Shown: positions 34,271-43,671 of the stretch, piece by piece
How positions within the stretch are numbered: position 1 is the stretch's first letter
Layout: every line of letters begins with the position of its first letter
DNA from: Microbacterium saperdae
GTDB taxonomy: Bacteria; Actinomycetota; Actinomycetes; Actinomycetales; Microbacteriaceae
Assembly (NCBI RefSeq): GCF_006716345.1
Contig: NZ_VFOX01000001.1
Location: 992,001 to 1,056,000 of the forward strand
Reading direction: 5' to 3'
DNA length: 64,000 nt
Notes under the pieces: model-generated
Databases searched by the model: none
Told to the model about the DNA's origin: nothing
The model's input: only the letters and a program-made list of their open reading frames with translations
Translations under genes and position numbers: made by a program

Positions 34271-35811
34271 GACTCGCGCTCCTGATCGGATCGCTGCGCG
34301 GGGACCGTCGAGGACGAACGCTCGTCACTCTGGCCGCTCTCGCCGCCGTGACCGTCGCGGTCTGCATCGCCGTGCACACGCTCGGCGGTGCTCCGGTTCC
34401 GGTCGCGCGCACGGTCACCGTGCTCGGCGGCGTCGCCCTCATCATCGGTTTCCTGGTGGGCCCGATCCTGGTGGGTGCCGTCGACCAGCTGGATCCTCGT
34501 CGGTTCGCGGTCTTCGGCGTCGACGAACGCAGGATGCCCTGGGTGCTCACGGTCGCCGCCTTCGTGAGCGTGCCGAGTCTGGCGCTGCTCGCGGTGTACG
34601 CGAGCGTCTGCGCCGTGGCGATCACGCTCGGCGCTCCCTGGCCGCTCGCTGTGCTCATGACGATCGTGGGACTGCTGAGCACCGTGCTCACCGCACGGAT
34701 CGGCATGGCCATCAACGCGCTGTTCCTGCCGGAGCGGCGTTCGCGTGAGCTCACGGCGCTGTTCGCGCTGGCACTGATCATCATCGCCTTCCCTGTCGCG
34801 GTCTTCTTCGCGTCGATGCGCTGGGACGGTCACGTGCCGGCGTCTCTCGAGACCCTCACGACCGTCTTCGGATTCACGCCGTTCGGTGCATCTCCCGGAT
34901 TCCTCTTCGCCATCGCCGCCGGCGATACCTCGCTGGCGTGGATCACCGGTCTGATCGCCGTGGTCACGGTGGCGGCGCTCTGGGGGCTCTGGGCCTGGCT
35001 GGTCCGGCGCCTGCTCACGACCACCGAGCGGCCGGCTGCGGCCCGAGAGCGCAGCGGTCTCGGATGGTTCGGCCTGCTGCCGTCCAACGCGTTCGGTGCG
35101 ATCGCCGCACGCAGCCTGGTCTACTGGCTGCGCGACCGCCGCTACATCATGAACATCATCGTCGTGCCCGTCGCGGGCGTGCTGACGGTGTTCCCGCTCC
35201 TGGTGGCCGGGGTACCGCTCGAGATCGCGGCACTGATCCCCGTTCCGGTGATGGCACTCTTCTTCGGATGGCTGCCGCACAACGACGTCGCCTACGACTC
35301 GACCGCACTGTGGACGCATGTCGCCAGCGGTGTGCGGGGGATTCCCGACCGGCTCGGACGCCTGGTGCCCGTCGTGCTCGTCGCCGTGCCGGTGCTGGCC
35401 GTCGCCATCCCGCTCTCACTGGTCTTCATCGGCGACCTGCGACTGCTCCTGCCGCTGATCGGACTGGCGGCGAGCCTCCTGTTCTCCGCGCTCGGCATCT
35501 CGAGCATCGTCTCGGTCGTCGCGCCCTACGCCGTTTCGCGGCCAGGCGACAGCCCCTTCCAACAGCCTCAGCGACCGACGTCGCGTGGCGCATACGGCCC
35601 GGCGGCGGCGTTCCTCGGAGCGATCGTGTTCAGCGTGCCGACGATCTGGTTGTTCGTCGCGACGATCGCCGACGACGTCCTCTACGCACCGGCGACCTTC
35701 TGGGTCGGCATCGCGAGCGGCATCATCGTGCTCGCCGTCGGCGCGACGATCGGCGGTCGCATCTTCGAGCGCAGCGGCGAACGGCTCATGGAGTTCGTCG
35801 AGACCGCGTGA
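34246..35811 (+). CDS. ABC exporter membrane subunit
   Basis: A 521-residue integral membrane protein with about twelve hydrophobic helices in two similar halves, like ABC-2 permeases of actinobacteria. It overlaps the ATPase gene by 25 bases; the GTG at 34246 is the first start in frame, but an internal start cannot be excluded. There is no recognisable solute-binding or peptidase domain. Together with the ATPase it should move an unknown lipid, drug or polymer across the membrane. Confidence 0.8.
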   Translation: MVAHVLRLRLALLIGSLRGDRRGRTLVTLAALAAVTVAVCIAVHTLGGAPVPVARTVTVLGGVALIIGFLVGPILVGAVDQLDPRRFAVFGVDERRMPWVLTVAAFVSVPSLALLAVYASVCAVAITLGAPWPLAVLMTIVGLLSTVLTARIGMAINALFLPERRSRELTALFALALIIIAFPVAVFFASMRWDGHVPASLETLTTVFGFTPFGASPGFLFAIAAGDTSLAWITGLIAVVTVAALWGLWAWLVRRLLTTTERPAAARERSGLGWFGLLPSNAFGAIAARSLVYWLRDRRYIMNIIVVPVAGVLTVFPLLVAGVPLEIAALIPVPVMALFFGWLPHNDVAYDSTALWTHVASGVRGIPDRLGRLVPVVLVAVPVLAVAIPLSLVFIGDLRLLLPLIGLAASLLFSALGISSIVSVVAPYAVSRPGDSPFQQPQRPTSRGAYGPAAAFLGAIVFSVPTIWLFVATIADDVLYAPATFWVGIASGIIVLAVGATIGGRIFERSGERLMEFVETA

Positions 35812-35851
35812 CGGCCGCCCACGCGGAGCCTGACGCGGCTAGACTCACGGG

Positions 35852-36118
35852 ATGAGTACTCCGCTGGACAGCCCCGATCAGGGCGGCGTGGCAACGCTTG
35901 ATCGCGAACTGGAAGAGCTCCTCCGCGAGGAGAACCTCGAACCGGGCGACCATGAGCGCTTCTCGCATTATGTGAAGAAGGACAAGATCCTCGAGTCCGC
36001 GATCACCGGCAAGCCGGTGCGCGCTCTGTGCGGGAAGAAGTGGACCCCCGGGCGCGACCCGGAGAAGTTCCCGATCTGCCCGACATGCAAGGAGATCTAC
36101 GAGTCGATGGTCCGCTGA
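35852..36118 (+). CDS. DUF3039-family small protein
   Basis: An 88-residue actinobacterial protein of the DUF3039 family. The N-terminus is acidic and the core reads RFSHYVKKDKI and then CGKKWTPGRDPEKFPICPTC, with three cysteines and histidines that may bind zinc. The function is unknown; the strict spread in Actinobacteria suggests a housekeeping role. TAGACT lies six bases before the ATG, a clear leaderless arrangement. Confidence 0.88.
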   Translation: MSTPLDSPDQGGVATLDRELEELLREENLEPGDHERFSHYVKKDKILESAITGKPVRALCGKKWTPGRDPEKFPICPTCKEIYESMVR

Positions 36119-36166
36119 CGGGCCCTCCCGTCATGCGCCATCGGCGCGTCACCCGCCGATGAACCG

Positions 36167-37492
36167 TCAGGCGACGTCGACGTAGACCGTCGGAATCGCC
36201 GGGTCCGACTTGCTGAGCGCGAGTGCTCGCACCGGCAGTTCTTCGCGTACCCGCAGGTGATGAGCGCGCGCTGCCGATGTGCCTGCCGGACCTTCGTGGG
36301 CGGCATCGATGTCGCCGCCCTCTGCGAACGTGACCTGCAGCGCGCGGCCGTCGGCACGCCCGGCAGGCGACTCGAGCTCCTCGAATCCGTCGGCGACCAG
36401 CACGGTCTCGCTCACCGCCACGCCGTCCTCGATCGTGCGGAAAGCCGCCTTGCGTCCACCGTGCGAGGCCTTGTCCGCTGACGCCTTCGCGACGCCCACC
36501 CAGGACCCGTCGGAGTCCTGGCGTGCGACCAGCTTGTAGACCATGCTCGCCGTGGGGTAGCCGGAGCCCGTGACGACGGAGGTTCCCACACCGTAGGAGT
36601 CCACGGGGGAGGCAGCGAGGGCGGCGATCGCGTACTCGTCGAGATCGCTGGTCACGGTGATGCGCGTGCCGGTCGCCCCGAGCTCGTCCAGCTGCGCGCG
36701 CACCTCGGCCGCCACGATCGGCAGGTCGCCCGAGTCGATCCGCACGCCGCCGAGGCCGGTGCCGGCCACGCGGATCGCGGTCTCCACTCCGGTGCGGATG
36801 TCGTAGGTGTCGACGAGCAACGTCGTGTCGGTGCCGAGGCTGTCGACCTGCGCGCGGAACGCCTGCTCCTCCGTGTCGTGCAACAGCGTCCAGGAGTGCG
36901 CGGCCGTGCCCATGGTCGGGATGCCCCAGCGGCGTCCTGCCTCGAGGTTGCTGGTCGCGCGGAAGCCCGCGATGTACGCGGCACGGGCGGCCGCCACGGC
37001 GGACTGCTCGGCGGCGCGACGCGATCCCATCTCTGCGAGCGGGCGCTCGCCGGCTGCGATGCTCATGCGCGAAGCGGCGGTGGCGACGGCGGAGTCGTGG
37101 TTGAGAACGCTCAGCGCCAGTGTCTCCAGGACCACTGCGTCTGCGAAGGTGCCTTCGACCGTGAGGATGGGGGAGCCCGGGAAGTACAGCTCGCCCTCGC
37201 GGTAGCCGCGGATGGAGCCGGTGAACCGATACTCCTCGAGGTACTTCACTGCCGGCGCGTCGACGATCTGGTTGTCGCGGAGGAAGCGCAGCTCGTCGTC
37301 ACCGAAGCGGAAGTCCCGCACGAGGCTGAGCAGCCGTCCGGTCCCGGCGACGACGCCGAATCGGCGTCCCCCGGACAGGCGCCGCGAGAACAACTCGAAC
37401 ACGCTGGGGCGGGAGGCCGTCCCGTCGCGGAGCGAGGCAGCGAGCATCGTGAGCTCATAGCGGTCGGTGAGCAGCGCCGTCGACGAGGTCAT
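36167..37492 (-). CDS. pncB: nicotinate phosphoribosyltransferase
   Basis: A 441-residue enzyme that joins nicotinic acid and PRPP to nicotinate mononucleotide in NAD salvage. It starts with the typical [16 protein letters not shown], has the phospho-histidine region MGTAAHSW, and [15 protein letters not shown] in the PRPP/base-binding face. The length is normal. TAAGCT lies six bases before ATG 37492. It is divergent from murI across 63 bases; a pncB near murI-rph-rdgB also occurs in Mycobacterium. Confidence 0.93.
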   Translation of the reverse strand: MTSSTALLTDRYELTMLAASLRDGTASRPSVFELFSRRLSGGRRFGVVAGTGRLLSLVRDFRFGDDELRFLRDNQIVDAPAVKYLEEYRFTGSIRGYREGELYFPGSPILTVEGTFADAVVLETLALSVLNHDSAVATAASRMSIAAGERPLAEMGSRRAAEQSAVAAARAAYIAGFRATSNLEAGRRWGIPTMGTAAHSWTLLHDTEEQAFRAQVDSLGTDTTLLVDTYDIRTGVETAIRVAGTGLGGVRIDSGDLPIVAAEVRAQLDELGATGTRITVTSDLDEYAIAALAASPVDSYGVGTSVVTGSGYPTASMVYKLVARQDSDGSWVGVAKASADKASHGGRKAAFRTIEDGVAVSETVLVADGFEELESPAGRADGRALQVTFAEGGDIDAAHEGPAGTSAARAHHLRVREELPVRALALSKSDPAIPTVYVDVA

Positions 37493-37555
37493 GCGCCCAG
37501 CTTAGTGAGCGCGGTGATGCACGCGGCGGCTTCGACGCAGGTAGGCTGGGGAGTC

Positions 37556-38392
37556 ATGAACGACGCGCCGATCGGGATCTTCGACTCCGGTGTCGGCGGG
37601 CTCACGGTGGCACGTGCCATCCGTGCCCAGCTGCCCCGCGAATCGTTCGTCTACATCGGCGACACCGCGCATTCCCCCTACGGACCGAAACCGATCGCCG
37701 ATGTGCGTCGGTACTCTCTCGAAGTGCTCGATACCCTGGTCGATCAGGGCGTGAAGATGCTCGTGATCGCTTGCAATACGGCGTCTTCAGCGATGCTGCG
37801 CGATGCCAGGGAGCGGTACGACATCCCGGTCGTCGAGGTGATCGGTCCGGCCGTGCGCCGCGCCGTCTCGACCACCCGCAACGGCAGGGTCGGTGTCATC
37901 GGGACGATCGGCACGATCGGCTCACGCGCCTATCAGGACATGCTCGAGGTGAACGAACGCCTTCAGGTCTTCACAGCCGCCTGCCCGCGCTTCGTGGAGT
38001 TCGTCGAAGCCGGCATTACCGGGACGCCGGAAGTGCTCGCCGTCGCCGAGGAGTACCTGGCTCCACTGCGCGATGCCGGAGTCGACACGCTCGTGCTCGG
38101 CTGCACGCACTATCCCTTCCTCCGTGGCGCGATCAGCTATGTGATGGGCGAGGGTGTGACTCTCGTCTCCAGCGATGACGAGACCGCGGGCGACGTGTAC
38201 CGCCAGCTGGTCCGCGGCGATCTCCTCGCCCCACCCGATGCGACGGCGACCTACGTGTACGAGGCGACGGGTGACTCGGCCACGGAGTTCACCGCATTGG
38301 CCAACCGCCTCATGGGCCGCGAGGTCCGCGACGTCCAGCTCGTCCAGACCGGCGTCATCACCCTTCCAGAATCCCTCTCCGAGCCGTACTGA
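37556..38392 (+). CDS. murI: glutamate racemase
   Basis: A 278-residue racemase that makes D-glutamate for peptidoglycan. The two catalytic cysteines are Cys73 (IACNTASS) and Cys183 (LGCTHYPFL), and [10 protein letters not shown] gives the N-terminal Asp. TAGGCT lies eight bases before the ATG, and GGGGAG in between could serve as a ribosome site. It is followed after 33 bases by rph and rdgB, the conserved actinobacterial order. Confidence 0.95.
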   Translation: MNDAPIGIFDSGVGGLTVARAIRAQLPRESFVYIGDTAHSPYGPKPIADVRRYSLEVLDTLVDQGVKMLVIACNTASSAMLRDARERYDIPVVEVIGPAVRRAVSTTRNGRVGVIGTIGTIGSRAYQDMLEVNERLQVFTAACPRFVEFVEAGITGTPEVLAVAEEYLAPLRDAGVDTLVLGCTHYPFLRGAISYVMGEGVTLVSSDDETAGDVYRQLVRGDLLAPPDATATYVYEATGDSATEFTALANRLMGREVRDVQLVQTGVITLPESLSEPY

Positions 38393-38425
38393 CGCGGCTC
38401 GTTCCTCCCTACCTGAAAGAAGCAC

Positions 38426-39163
38426 ATGACCGAAATCGTCCGCGCCGACGGCCGTTCCACCGATCAGCTCCGCGAGATCACCATCGAGCGCGGATGGAGC
38501 GCACAGGCCGAAGGATCGGCGCTGATCAGCTTCGGCGGCACGAAGGTGCTGTGCACGGCATCCTTCACCAACGGCGTTCCGCGCTGGCTGACCGGCAAGG
38601 GCAAGGGGTGGGTGACCGCCGAGTACGCCATGCTCCCGCGGGCCACCAACAGCCGCAACGACCGCGAGAGCGTCAAGGGGCGCATCGGCGGACGCACCCA
38701 CGAGATCTCACGCCTGATCGGTCGCGCCCTGCGCGCGGTCGTCGACACCAAGGCGCTGGGTGAGAACACCATCGTGATCGACTGCGACGTGCTGCAGGCC
38801 GACGGCGGCACGCGCACCGCGGCGATCACCGGAGCGTACGTCGCGCTGGCCGACGCCATCGAGTGGGGTCGTGCCAAGAAGTTCATCGGCAAGAACGCCA
38901 CTCCGCTGCTCGACTCGGTCGCCGCAGTCTCGGTCGGCATCATCGACGGCGAGCCCATGCTCGATCTCGCCTACGTCGAGGATGTGCGCGCAGAGACCGA
39001 CATGAACATCGTCGTGACGGGCCGCGGTCTGTTCGTCGAGGTGCAGGGCACGGCGGAGGGCGCGCCGTTCGACAAGCGGGAACTGGATGCTCTGCTCGAC
39101 CTCGGTGTCGCCGGTTGCGCGACGCTGAAGGATCTGCAGACGGCGGCGCTGGCAGGCGAGTGA
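38426..39163 (+). CDS. rph: ribonuclease PH
   Basis: A 245-residue phosphorolytic 3'-5' exoribonuclease that trims tRNA 3' ends. It opens with the family's [18 protein letters not shown] and has [18 protein letters not shown] and the metal-binding [27 protein letters not shown] stretch precedes the ATG. Its TGA overlaps the ATG of the next gene by one base. Confidence 0.95.
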   Translation: MTEIVRADGRSTDQLREITIERGWSAQAEGSALISFGGTKVLCTASFTNGVPRWLTGKGKGWVTAEYAMLPRATNSRNDRESVKGRIGGRTHEISRLIGRALRAVVDTKALGENTIVIDCDVLQADGGTRTAAITGAYVALADAIEWGRAKKFIGKNATPLLDSVAAVSVGIIDGEPMLDLAYVEDVRAETDMNIVVTGRGLFVEVQGTAEGAPFDKRELDALLDLGVAGCATLKDLQTAALAGE

Positions 39164-39756
39164 TGCGGGTCGTCCTCGCGACCCACAACCCGCACAAGGT
39201 CGCAGAGTTCCAGCAGATCGTCGCGCAGACGCGTCCTGACCTGGAGATCGTCGCGTACGACGGTCCGGAGCCGGTCGAGGACGGCGTGACCTTCGCGGAC
39301 AATGCGCTCCTCAAGGCGCGGGCGGCGTCATCGCACACAGGTCTGGTGGCCCTAGCCGACGACTCGGGAATCTGCGTCGACGTGCTGGGTGGTTCACCCG
39401 GGGTGTTCTCCGCGTATTGGGCGGGGCAGCGCAAGGACGCTGCGGCGAATCTCGCGCTGCTGCTCGATCAGCTGCACGACATCGCCGATCCGCATCGCAC
39501 GGCGCACTTCAACTCGACCATCGCACTCGTCACGCCCGAAGGGCAGGAGCACGTGGTCGTCGGCAACTGGCCGGGGCGCCTGGCCCACGCGGCCTCCGGA
39601 GGGGGAGGGTTCGGCTACGACCCGATCTTCATCCCGGACGGTCAGGACGAGGATGCCGAACGCACGGTCGGCGACTTCACGGCGGAGGAGAAGCAGTCGC
39701 AGTCGCACCGTGCTCGTGCCTTCGCCGAACTCCTGCCGCTGCTCGAGAAGCTCTGA
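39163..39756 (+). CDS. rdgB: XTP/dITP pyrophosphatase (RdgB/HAM1)
   Basis: A 197-residue HAM1-type enzyme that removes deaminated purine nucleoside triphosphates. The start [16 protein letters not shown], the metal-binding block ALADDSGICVDVLGG and GGGGFGYDPIFIP are diagnostic. It is coupled to rph by a TGATG overlap. Unlike many homologues its C-terminus ends shortly after SHRARAF, which is normal for the family. Confidence 0.94.
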   Translation: MRVVLATHNPHKVAEFQQIVAQTRPDLEIVAYDGPEPVEDGVTFADNALLKARAASSHTGLVALADDSGICVDVLGGSPGVFSAYWAGQRKDAAANLALLLDQLHDIADPHRTAHFNSTIALVTPEGQEHVVVGNWPGRLAHAASGGGGFGYDPIFIPDGQDEDAERTVGDFTAEEKQSQSHRARAFAELLPLLEKL

Positions 39757-39767
39757 CCCTCCTCATC

Positions 39768-39809
39768 TAACCACTACGCTTGACGTACTTCATGCGTAGT
39801 GGTTACGGT
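39768..39809 (+). promoter_or_regulatory. perfect 12-bp inverted repeat around a promoter
   Basis: Arms 39768-39779 (TAACCACTACGC) and 39794-39805 are perfect reverse complements with a 14-base spacer. TTGACG (39780-39785) fills the start of the spacer, and TACGGT (39804-39809) overlaps the end of the right arm; the spacing between them is 18. The reductase ATG follows TACGGT by seven bases. This looks like an operator for a dimeric repressor placed across a leaderless promoter; it could also fold as a hairpin after rdgB. Confidence 0.7.
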
Positions 39810-39816
39810 GGACGGC

Positions 39817-40389
39817 ATGCGAGAACTCACCTACTACATCGGAGTGACCCTCGACGGATTCATCGCCGGCCCCGACGATGAGGTCGACTTCTACCCGCTC
39901 ACACCCGCCTTCGAGGAGACGCTCGGCACCGAGCTCGCCGACATCCAGCCGACGCATGTGCGGGCGGGTCGCGGGGGAGCGGATGCTCCGGTCACGCGAT
40001 TCGACACCGTGATCATGGGACGCCGCACGTACGAGCCGGCGCTGCAGCACGGCATCACTGATCCGTATGCGCAGTTGCGCACGCTCGTGTGCAGCACGAC
40101 TCTGGCCGATCCGAGTGAGCCGAACGTCGAGATCGTCCGCACGGATCCGATACGACGCGTGCAGGAGCTCAAGGCGGAGGACGGCCTCGGGATCTACCTC
40201 GCCGGCGGCGCGGGGCTCGCCGGGGTGCTGCTCGACGAGATCGACCGGCTGATCGTGAAGAAGTACCCGGTGATCGCCGGCGACGGCATCCCGATGACCC
40301 GCCACGGCTTCGCACCGGCGCTGTTCGCGCTGGAGGAAGTCCGCTCCTTCGACAACGGCTGCGTCGTGCTCAGCTACTCGCGACCGTGA
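39817..40389 (+). CDS. dihydrofolate reductase-like (RibD C-terminal) family protein
   Basis: A 190-residue protein of the DHFR/RibD_C fold: YYIGVTLDGFIAGPDDEVDF at the start, FDTVIMGRRTYE in the middle and GIYLAGGAGLAGVLLDEIDRL for the NADPH-binding part. Many bacteria carry several such proteins of unknown substrate next to regulators. An earlier in-frame start is not believed since TACGGT lies seven bases before ATG 39817. The operator-like inverted repeat upstream suggests tight control. The last 20 bases overlap a small convergent gene. Confidence 0.85.
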   Translation: MRELTYYIGVTLDGFIAGPDDEVDFYPLTPAFEETLGTELADIQPTHVRAGRGGADAPVTRFDTVIMGRRTYEPALQHGITDPYAQLRTLVCSTTLADPSEPNVEIVRTDPIRRVQELKAEDGLGIYLAGGAGLAGVLLDEIDRLIVKKYPVIAGDGIPMTRHGFAPALFALEEVRSFDNGCVVLSYSRP

Positions 40390-40570
40390 CGGGGCGGAGG
40401 TCGAACTGATAGGTCGGCTCGTCGCCCGTCACGGTCTGTCCGGCGATGAACCACTCCTGCCCTTCGGGTGCGGGATTCTCCGCCGCATAGGCGTGGAGCA
40501 CCTGCTCATCCGCCGACGCGGACGCATGTCGGGCTGCCCAGCTCTTGAGGTCATCGCTGAAGTTGCTCAT
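40370..40570 (-). CDS. small hypothetical protein
   Basis: A 66-residue soluble protein without a known domain (SFRW-poor, acidic; contains DDLKSWAARHASAS and EWFIAGQTVTGDEPTYQF). GGGTGAGCGG before the ATG can serve as ribosome site. It overlaps the end of the convergent reductase by 20 bases. Codon use looks genuine for this genome, but I cannot name a family. Confidence 0.55.
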   Translation of the reverse strand: MSNFSDDLKSWAARHASASADEQVLHAYAAENPAPEGQEWFIAGQTVTGDEPTYQFDLRPVTVASS

Positions 40571-40651
40571 CCGCTCACCCTGTCCTCTCCTCGGCGAGAG
40601 GTCAACTTCGGTGTCGTTCCGACCGGGACGTGACTCTCCGGGTGCCTCTCC

Positions 40652-40671
40652 TGAGACTGGTTCTCGTTACC
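40652..40671. promoter_or_regulatory. possible metal-regulator box upstream of CDF exporter
   Basis: A partly symmetric TGAGAC/GTTCTC stretch lies about 45 bases upstream of the exporter's -10 element (TAGCCT, 40717-40722). Its outline resembles Fur/Zur-type boxes only loosely. Confidence 0.2.
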
Positions 40672-40728
40672 CTTCCCGACTAGGGGAAATCACGCTCTCG
40701 GCAGGGATTCCCGGTCTAGCCTGAAGGC

Positions 40729-41649
40729 ATGCACGATCACGCTCCCGCCGCCGGCGGCATCCGTTCCGCAGGCCACCGCCGCCTGTTGACGATCTCGCTG
40801 TGCCTGACCGCGACCATCATGGTCGTGCAGGTCATCGGGGCGATCCTGACCGGCTCGCTCGCTCTTCTCGCCGATGCGGCGCACATGTTCACCGATGCCT
40901 CCGCTCTCGTCATCGCGCTCGTCGCCGCGGCCGTCGCCGCACGTCCGGCCGACGATCGCCGCACCTTCGGGTACCAGCGCGCCGAGGTGTTCGGGGCGCT
41001 GATCAACGCCGTGATCCTGATCCTCCTCGCCGGCTGGGTCGGCGTGGAAGCCGTCGGTCGTCTGCTGAACCCGAGCGACGTCGAGGTCGCCGGTCCGCTC
41101 ATGCTGGCGGTCGCCGTGGTCGGACTGCTCGCGAACGGCGTCTCGATGTGGTTGCTGAGCCGCGCACAGCGCGCCAGCATCAACGTGCGCGGCGCGTATC
41201 TGGAGGTCATGGGAGACCTGATCGGCTCGGCAGCCGTGATCGTGGCGGCCATCGTGATCGTCGCGACGGGATGGATGCCGGCGGATGCCATCGCCTCGAT
41301 GTTCATCGCGGTGATGATCATCCCTCGCGCGATCTCTCTGCTCCGCGAAGTGTTCTCGGTGCTCTCGGAGTCCGCGCCGAAGGGCACGGCCGTGAGCGAC
41401 ATCCGTCAGCACCTGCTGGACTACCCGGGCGTGACCGGGGTCCACGATGTGCATGTGTGGCAGCTCACGCGCGGTGCGCCGGTGTTCAGCGCGCACGTCA
41501 GCGTCGATCCGGCCTACCTGGCGGACGGGCGATCGGCGAAACTGCTCTCCGACCTGCAGTCCTGTCTGGCCGAGCACTTCGATGTGGAGCACTCCACCTT
41601 CCAGATCGAGCCGGCCGAGCAGTCGGACTGCGAGCCGCATCACGCCTGA
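40729..41649 (+). CDS. cation diffusion facilitator (zinc-type metal exporter)
   Basis: A 306-residue CDF protein with six membrane helices and a cytoplasmic C-terminal domain (about 210-300) containing GVHDVHVWQLTRG. The helix-2 metal site is H52/D56 (LADAAHMFTDAS). In helix 5 the usual HxxxD is E159/D163 (YLEVMGD), so one His ligand is replaced by Glu. These proteins export zinc, cobalt or related ions by proton exchange. His residues at both ends (MHDH, EPHHA) may help to capture metal. TAGCCT lies six bases before the ATG. Confidence 0.92.
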   Translation: MHDHAPAAGGIRSAGHRRLLTISLCLTATIMVVQVIGAILTGSLALLADAAHMFTDASALVIALVAAAVAARPADDRRTFGYQRAEVFGALINAVILILLAGWVGVEAVGRLLNPSDVEVAGPLMLAVAVVGLLANGVSMWLLSRAQRASINVRGAYLEVMGDLIGSAAVIVAAIVIVATGWMPADAIASMFIAVMIIPRAISLLREVFSVLSESAPKGTAVSDIRQHLLDYPGVTGVHDVHVWQLTRGAPVFSAHVSVDPAYLADGRSAKLLSDLQSCLAEHFDVEHSTFQIEPAEQSDCEPHHA

Positions 41650-41655
41650 CCGCGC

Positions 41656-43599
41656 TCAGGATTCGCGCACCACGTCTCCGGGTGTCTTGTCCGGACGGAG
41701 GCCCCGCCAGCGCGCATGGCGCAGCACGCCGTCGGGAGTCCAGTTCGCGAACTCGACCTCGCCGACCAGCTCCGGACGTACCCAGAGCGCGTCCGAGGCG
41801 TCGAGCGCGGGAACCCCGCCGAGCGGAGCCGTGTCGACGCGCAGCGGCTCCAGGCGTGCCAGCAGGTCCCGCAGCGTGCGCTCGGTGAAGCCGGTGCCCA
41901 CTCGTCCGACATAGCGCAGGGGCCCTCCCGCCGTGTCGGGGACCGCCAGCAGGAGAGAGCCGAGCGTGCTCTCGCGGTCGCCCTTCCCTGGGCGGATGCC
42001 GACGATCACCGCCTCCTGCATGAGCGTGTGCTTGAGCTTGAGCCACGAGGGGGAGCGCTGCCCCGGACGGTAGCGCGACGACGGATCCTTGGCCACGACC
42101 CCTTCGAGGCCGAACTCCCTGCTGGCGGCGAGGGCGGCGTCGACATCGTCGAACACCGGAGGGATCTGCACCGGGGCGTCGAGTCCTTCGGCCAGGTCAT
42201 GCAGCAGTGTGCGCCGCTGCCGGAGAGGCATGTCTGTGAGGTCGTGGCCGTCGAGGCGCAGCAGATCGAAGAGCACATACACGATCGGTGTGCGCACGAC
42301 CTCTCGCTCGATCTCGCGAGGCCTCGTCAAGTGCATCCGGTTCTGCAGGAGCGAGAAGCTCGGTCGTCCCTGGGCGTCGAAGGCGACGATCTCGCCGTCG
42401 ACGATCGCATCCGAGACGGGCAGGAACGGGGCGCCGTCGGCAGTGAGCTCGGGATACCGCGCGGTGATGTCGATGCCGCTGCGGGCATGCAGCAGCATCC
42501 GCCCGTTCGACCAGGTGCCCACGGCCCGGATGCCGTCCCACTTCACCTCGACCCAGGAGGGGTCGCTCAGGCTGCGGGCGAGCGCCGGGGTGCCGTTCTC
42601 GGCGAGCATCGGGGCCAGCGTGGCCGCCTGCGCATCGGACGCCGGGGCTGCGGAGGCCCGCGCGTAGCGGTGGGGGTGGCGGGGAGCCGCAGGAGGCACG
42701 ACGACCGGGGCGTCTCCGCGCAGGCCGGCCAGCGGATCGATGCCGGCTTCGGCGCGGGCGAGCACCGTGTCGAGATCGAGCTGGGTGAGGTCGGGATCGT
42801 CGAGTTCCTCCCACGTGCGGGGAGCAGCGACCCAGGGCTGCGCCCGGCCCCGCAGCGAGTACGGCGAGATGGTGGTCTTCTTGCCGTTGTTCTGGCTCCA
42901 GTCCAGGAACACCCGGCCGCCGCGCACCGCCTTCGCCATCGTGGCGGTCGCGAGGTCGGGATGCTCGCCCTCGATGAGGCGGGCGAGCTCCTTCACCACG
43001 GCCGAGATCTCGTCACTGGTCTGCTCCCCGGGCAGCGCGGCGTAGAGATGGATGCCCTTGGAGCCGCTCGTCACCGGCAACGGGTCGAGCCCCATGCCGG
43101 TGAGGATGCCGCGGGCGATCCGGGCGACCGCGGCGCACTGCGCCAGATCGACGCCAGGGCCGGGATCGAGGTCGAGCACGAGCCGGTCGGGCCTGCCGGG
43201 AAGCCCATCCGGGGCGAACCTCCACTGCGGCACGTGCAGCTCGATCGCGGCCACCTGCGCCAGCCACACCAGGGTCGGCACATCCTGTACGAGCGGGTAC
43301 TCCTTCGCGCCGTCGGAGTGCTGGATCTCCCGCCGGGGGATCCACTCCGGAGCACCGCGTTCGAGCTGTTTCGTGAAGAAGGCGTCGGCAGGGGCATCCG
43401 TCGTGCCCACACCCTCCACCCAGCGCTTGCGTGTGACGGGACGTCCGGCGAGCAGGGGGAGGAGCTGCGGGGCGATCGCCGAGTAGTAGGCGATGATCTC
43501 GCCCTTGGTCGTGCCCGTCTCGGGGTAGACGACCTTGTCGAGGTTGGTGACGCGCAGACGGCGGCCGTCGATCTGCACGATCTGCCCGTCCGTCGCCAT
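41656..43599 (-). CDS. ligD: ATP-dependent DNA ligase LigD (polymerase + ligase domains)
   Basis: A 647-residue end-joining protein. Residues about 10-290 are the primase-polymerase domain (VLDLDPGPGV with the catalytic Asp pair, SGSKGIHLY); about 330-640 are the ATP-dependent ligase with adenylated Lys353 in VEVKWDGIRA, EGVVAKD and the OB-fold end. The 3'-phosphoesterase domain of mycobacterial LigD is missing. With Ku, encoded divergently 72 bases away, it repairs double-strand breaks by non-homologous end joining. TAGCCT is six bases before the ATG. Confidence 0.94.
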   Translation of the reverse strand: MATDGQIVQIDGRRLRVTNLDKVVYPETGTTKGEIIAYYSAIAPQLLPLLAGRPVTRKRWVEGVGTTDAPADAFFTKQLERGAPEWIPRREIQHSDGAKEYPLVQDVPTLVWLAQVAAIELHVPQWRFAPDGLPGRPDRLVLDLDPGPGVDLAQCAAVARIARGILTGMGLDPLPVTSGSKGIHLYAALPGEQTSDEISAVVKELARLIEGEHPDLATATMAKAVRGGRVFLDWSQNNGKKTTISPYSLRGRAQPWVAAPRTWEELDDPDLTQLDLDTVLARAEAGIDPLAGLRGDAPVVVPPAAPRHPHRYARASAAPASDAQAATLAPMLAENGTPALARSLSDPSWVEVKWDGIRAVGTWSNGRMLLHARSGIDITARYPELTADGAPFLPVSDAIVDGEIVAFDAQGRPSFSLLQNRMHLTRPREIEREVVRTPIVYVLFDLLRLDGHDLTDMPLRQRRTLLHDLAEGLDAPVQIPPVFDDVDAALAASREFGLEGVVAKDPSSRYRPGQRSPSWLKLKHTLMQEAVIVGIRPGKGDRESTLGSLLLAVPDTAGGPLRYVGRVGTGFTERTLRDLLARLEPLRVDTAPLGGVPALDASDALWVRPELVGEVEFANWTPDGVLRHARWRGLRPDKTPGDVVRES

Positions 43600-43671
43600 G
43601 TGGCCAGGCTAGCGGCGCGCGGGTCCTGCCGGGTCTAGCCGTCGTGGGCGCGGCTGGTGTCTACTGGTCAC

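Noticed and set aside
41716..43638. Open frame of 640 codons on the plus strand opposite ligD
   Set aside because: No domain in the translation; LigD motifs are on the minus strand.
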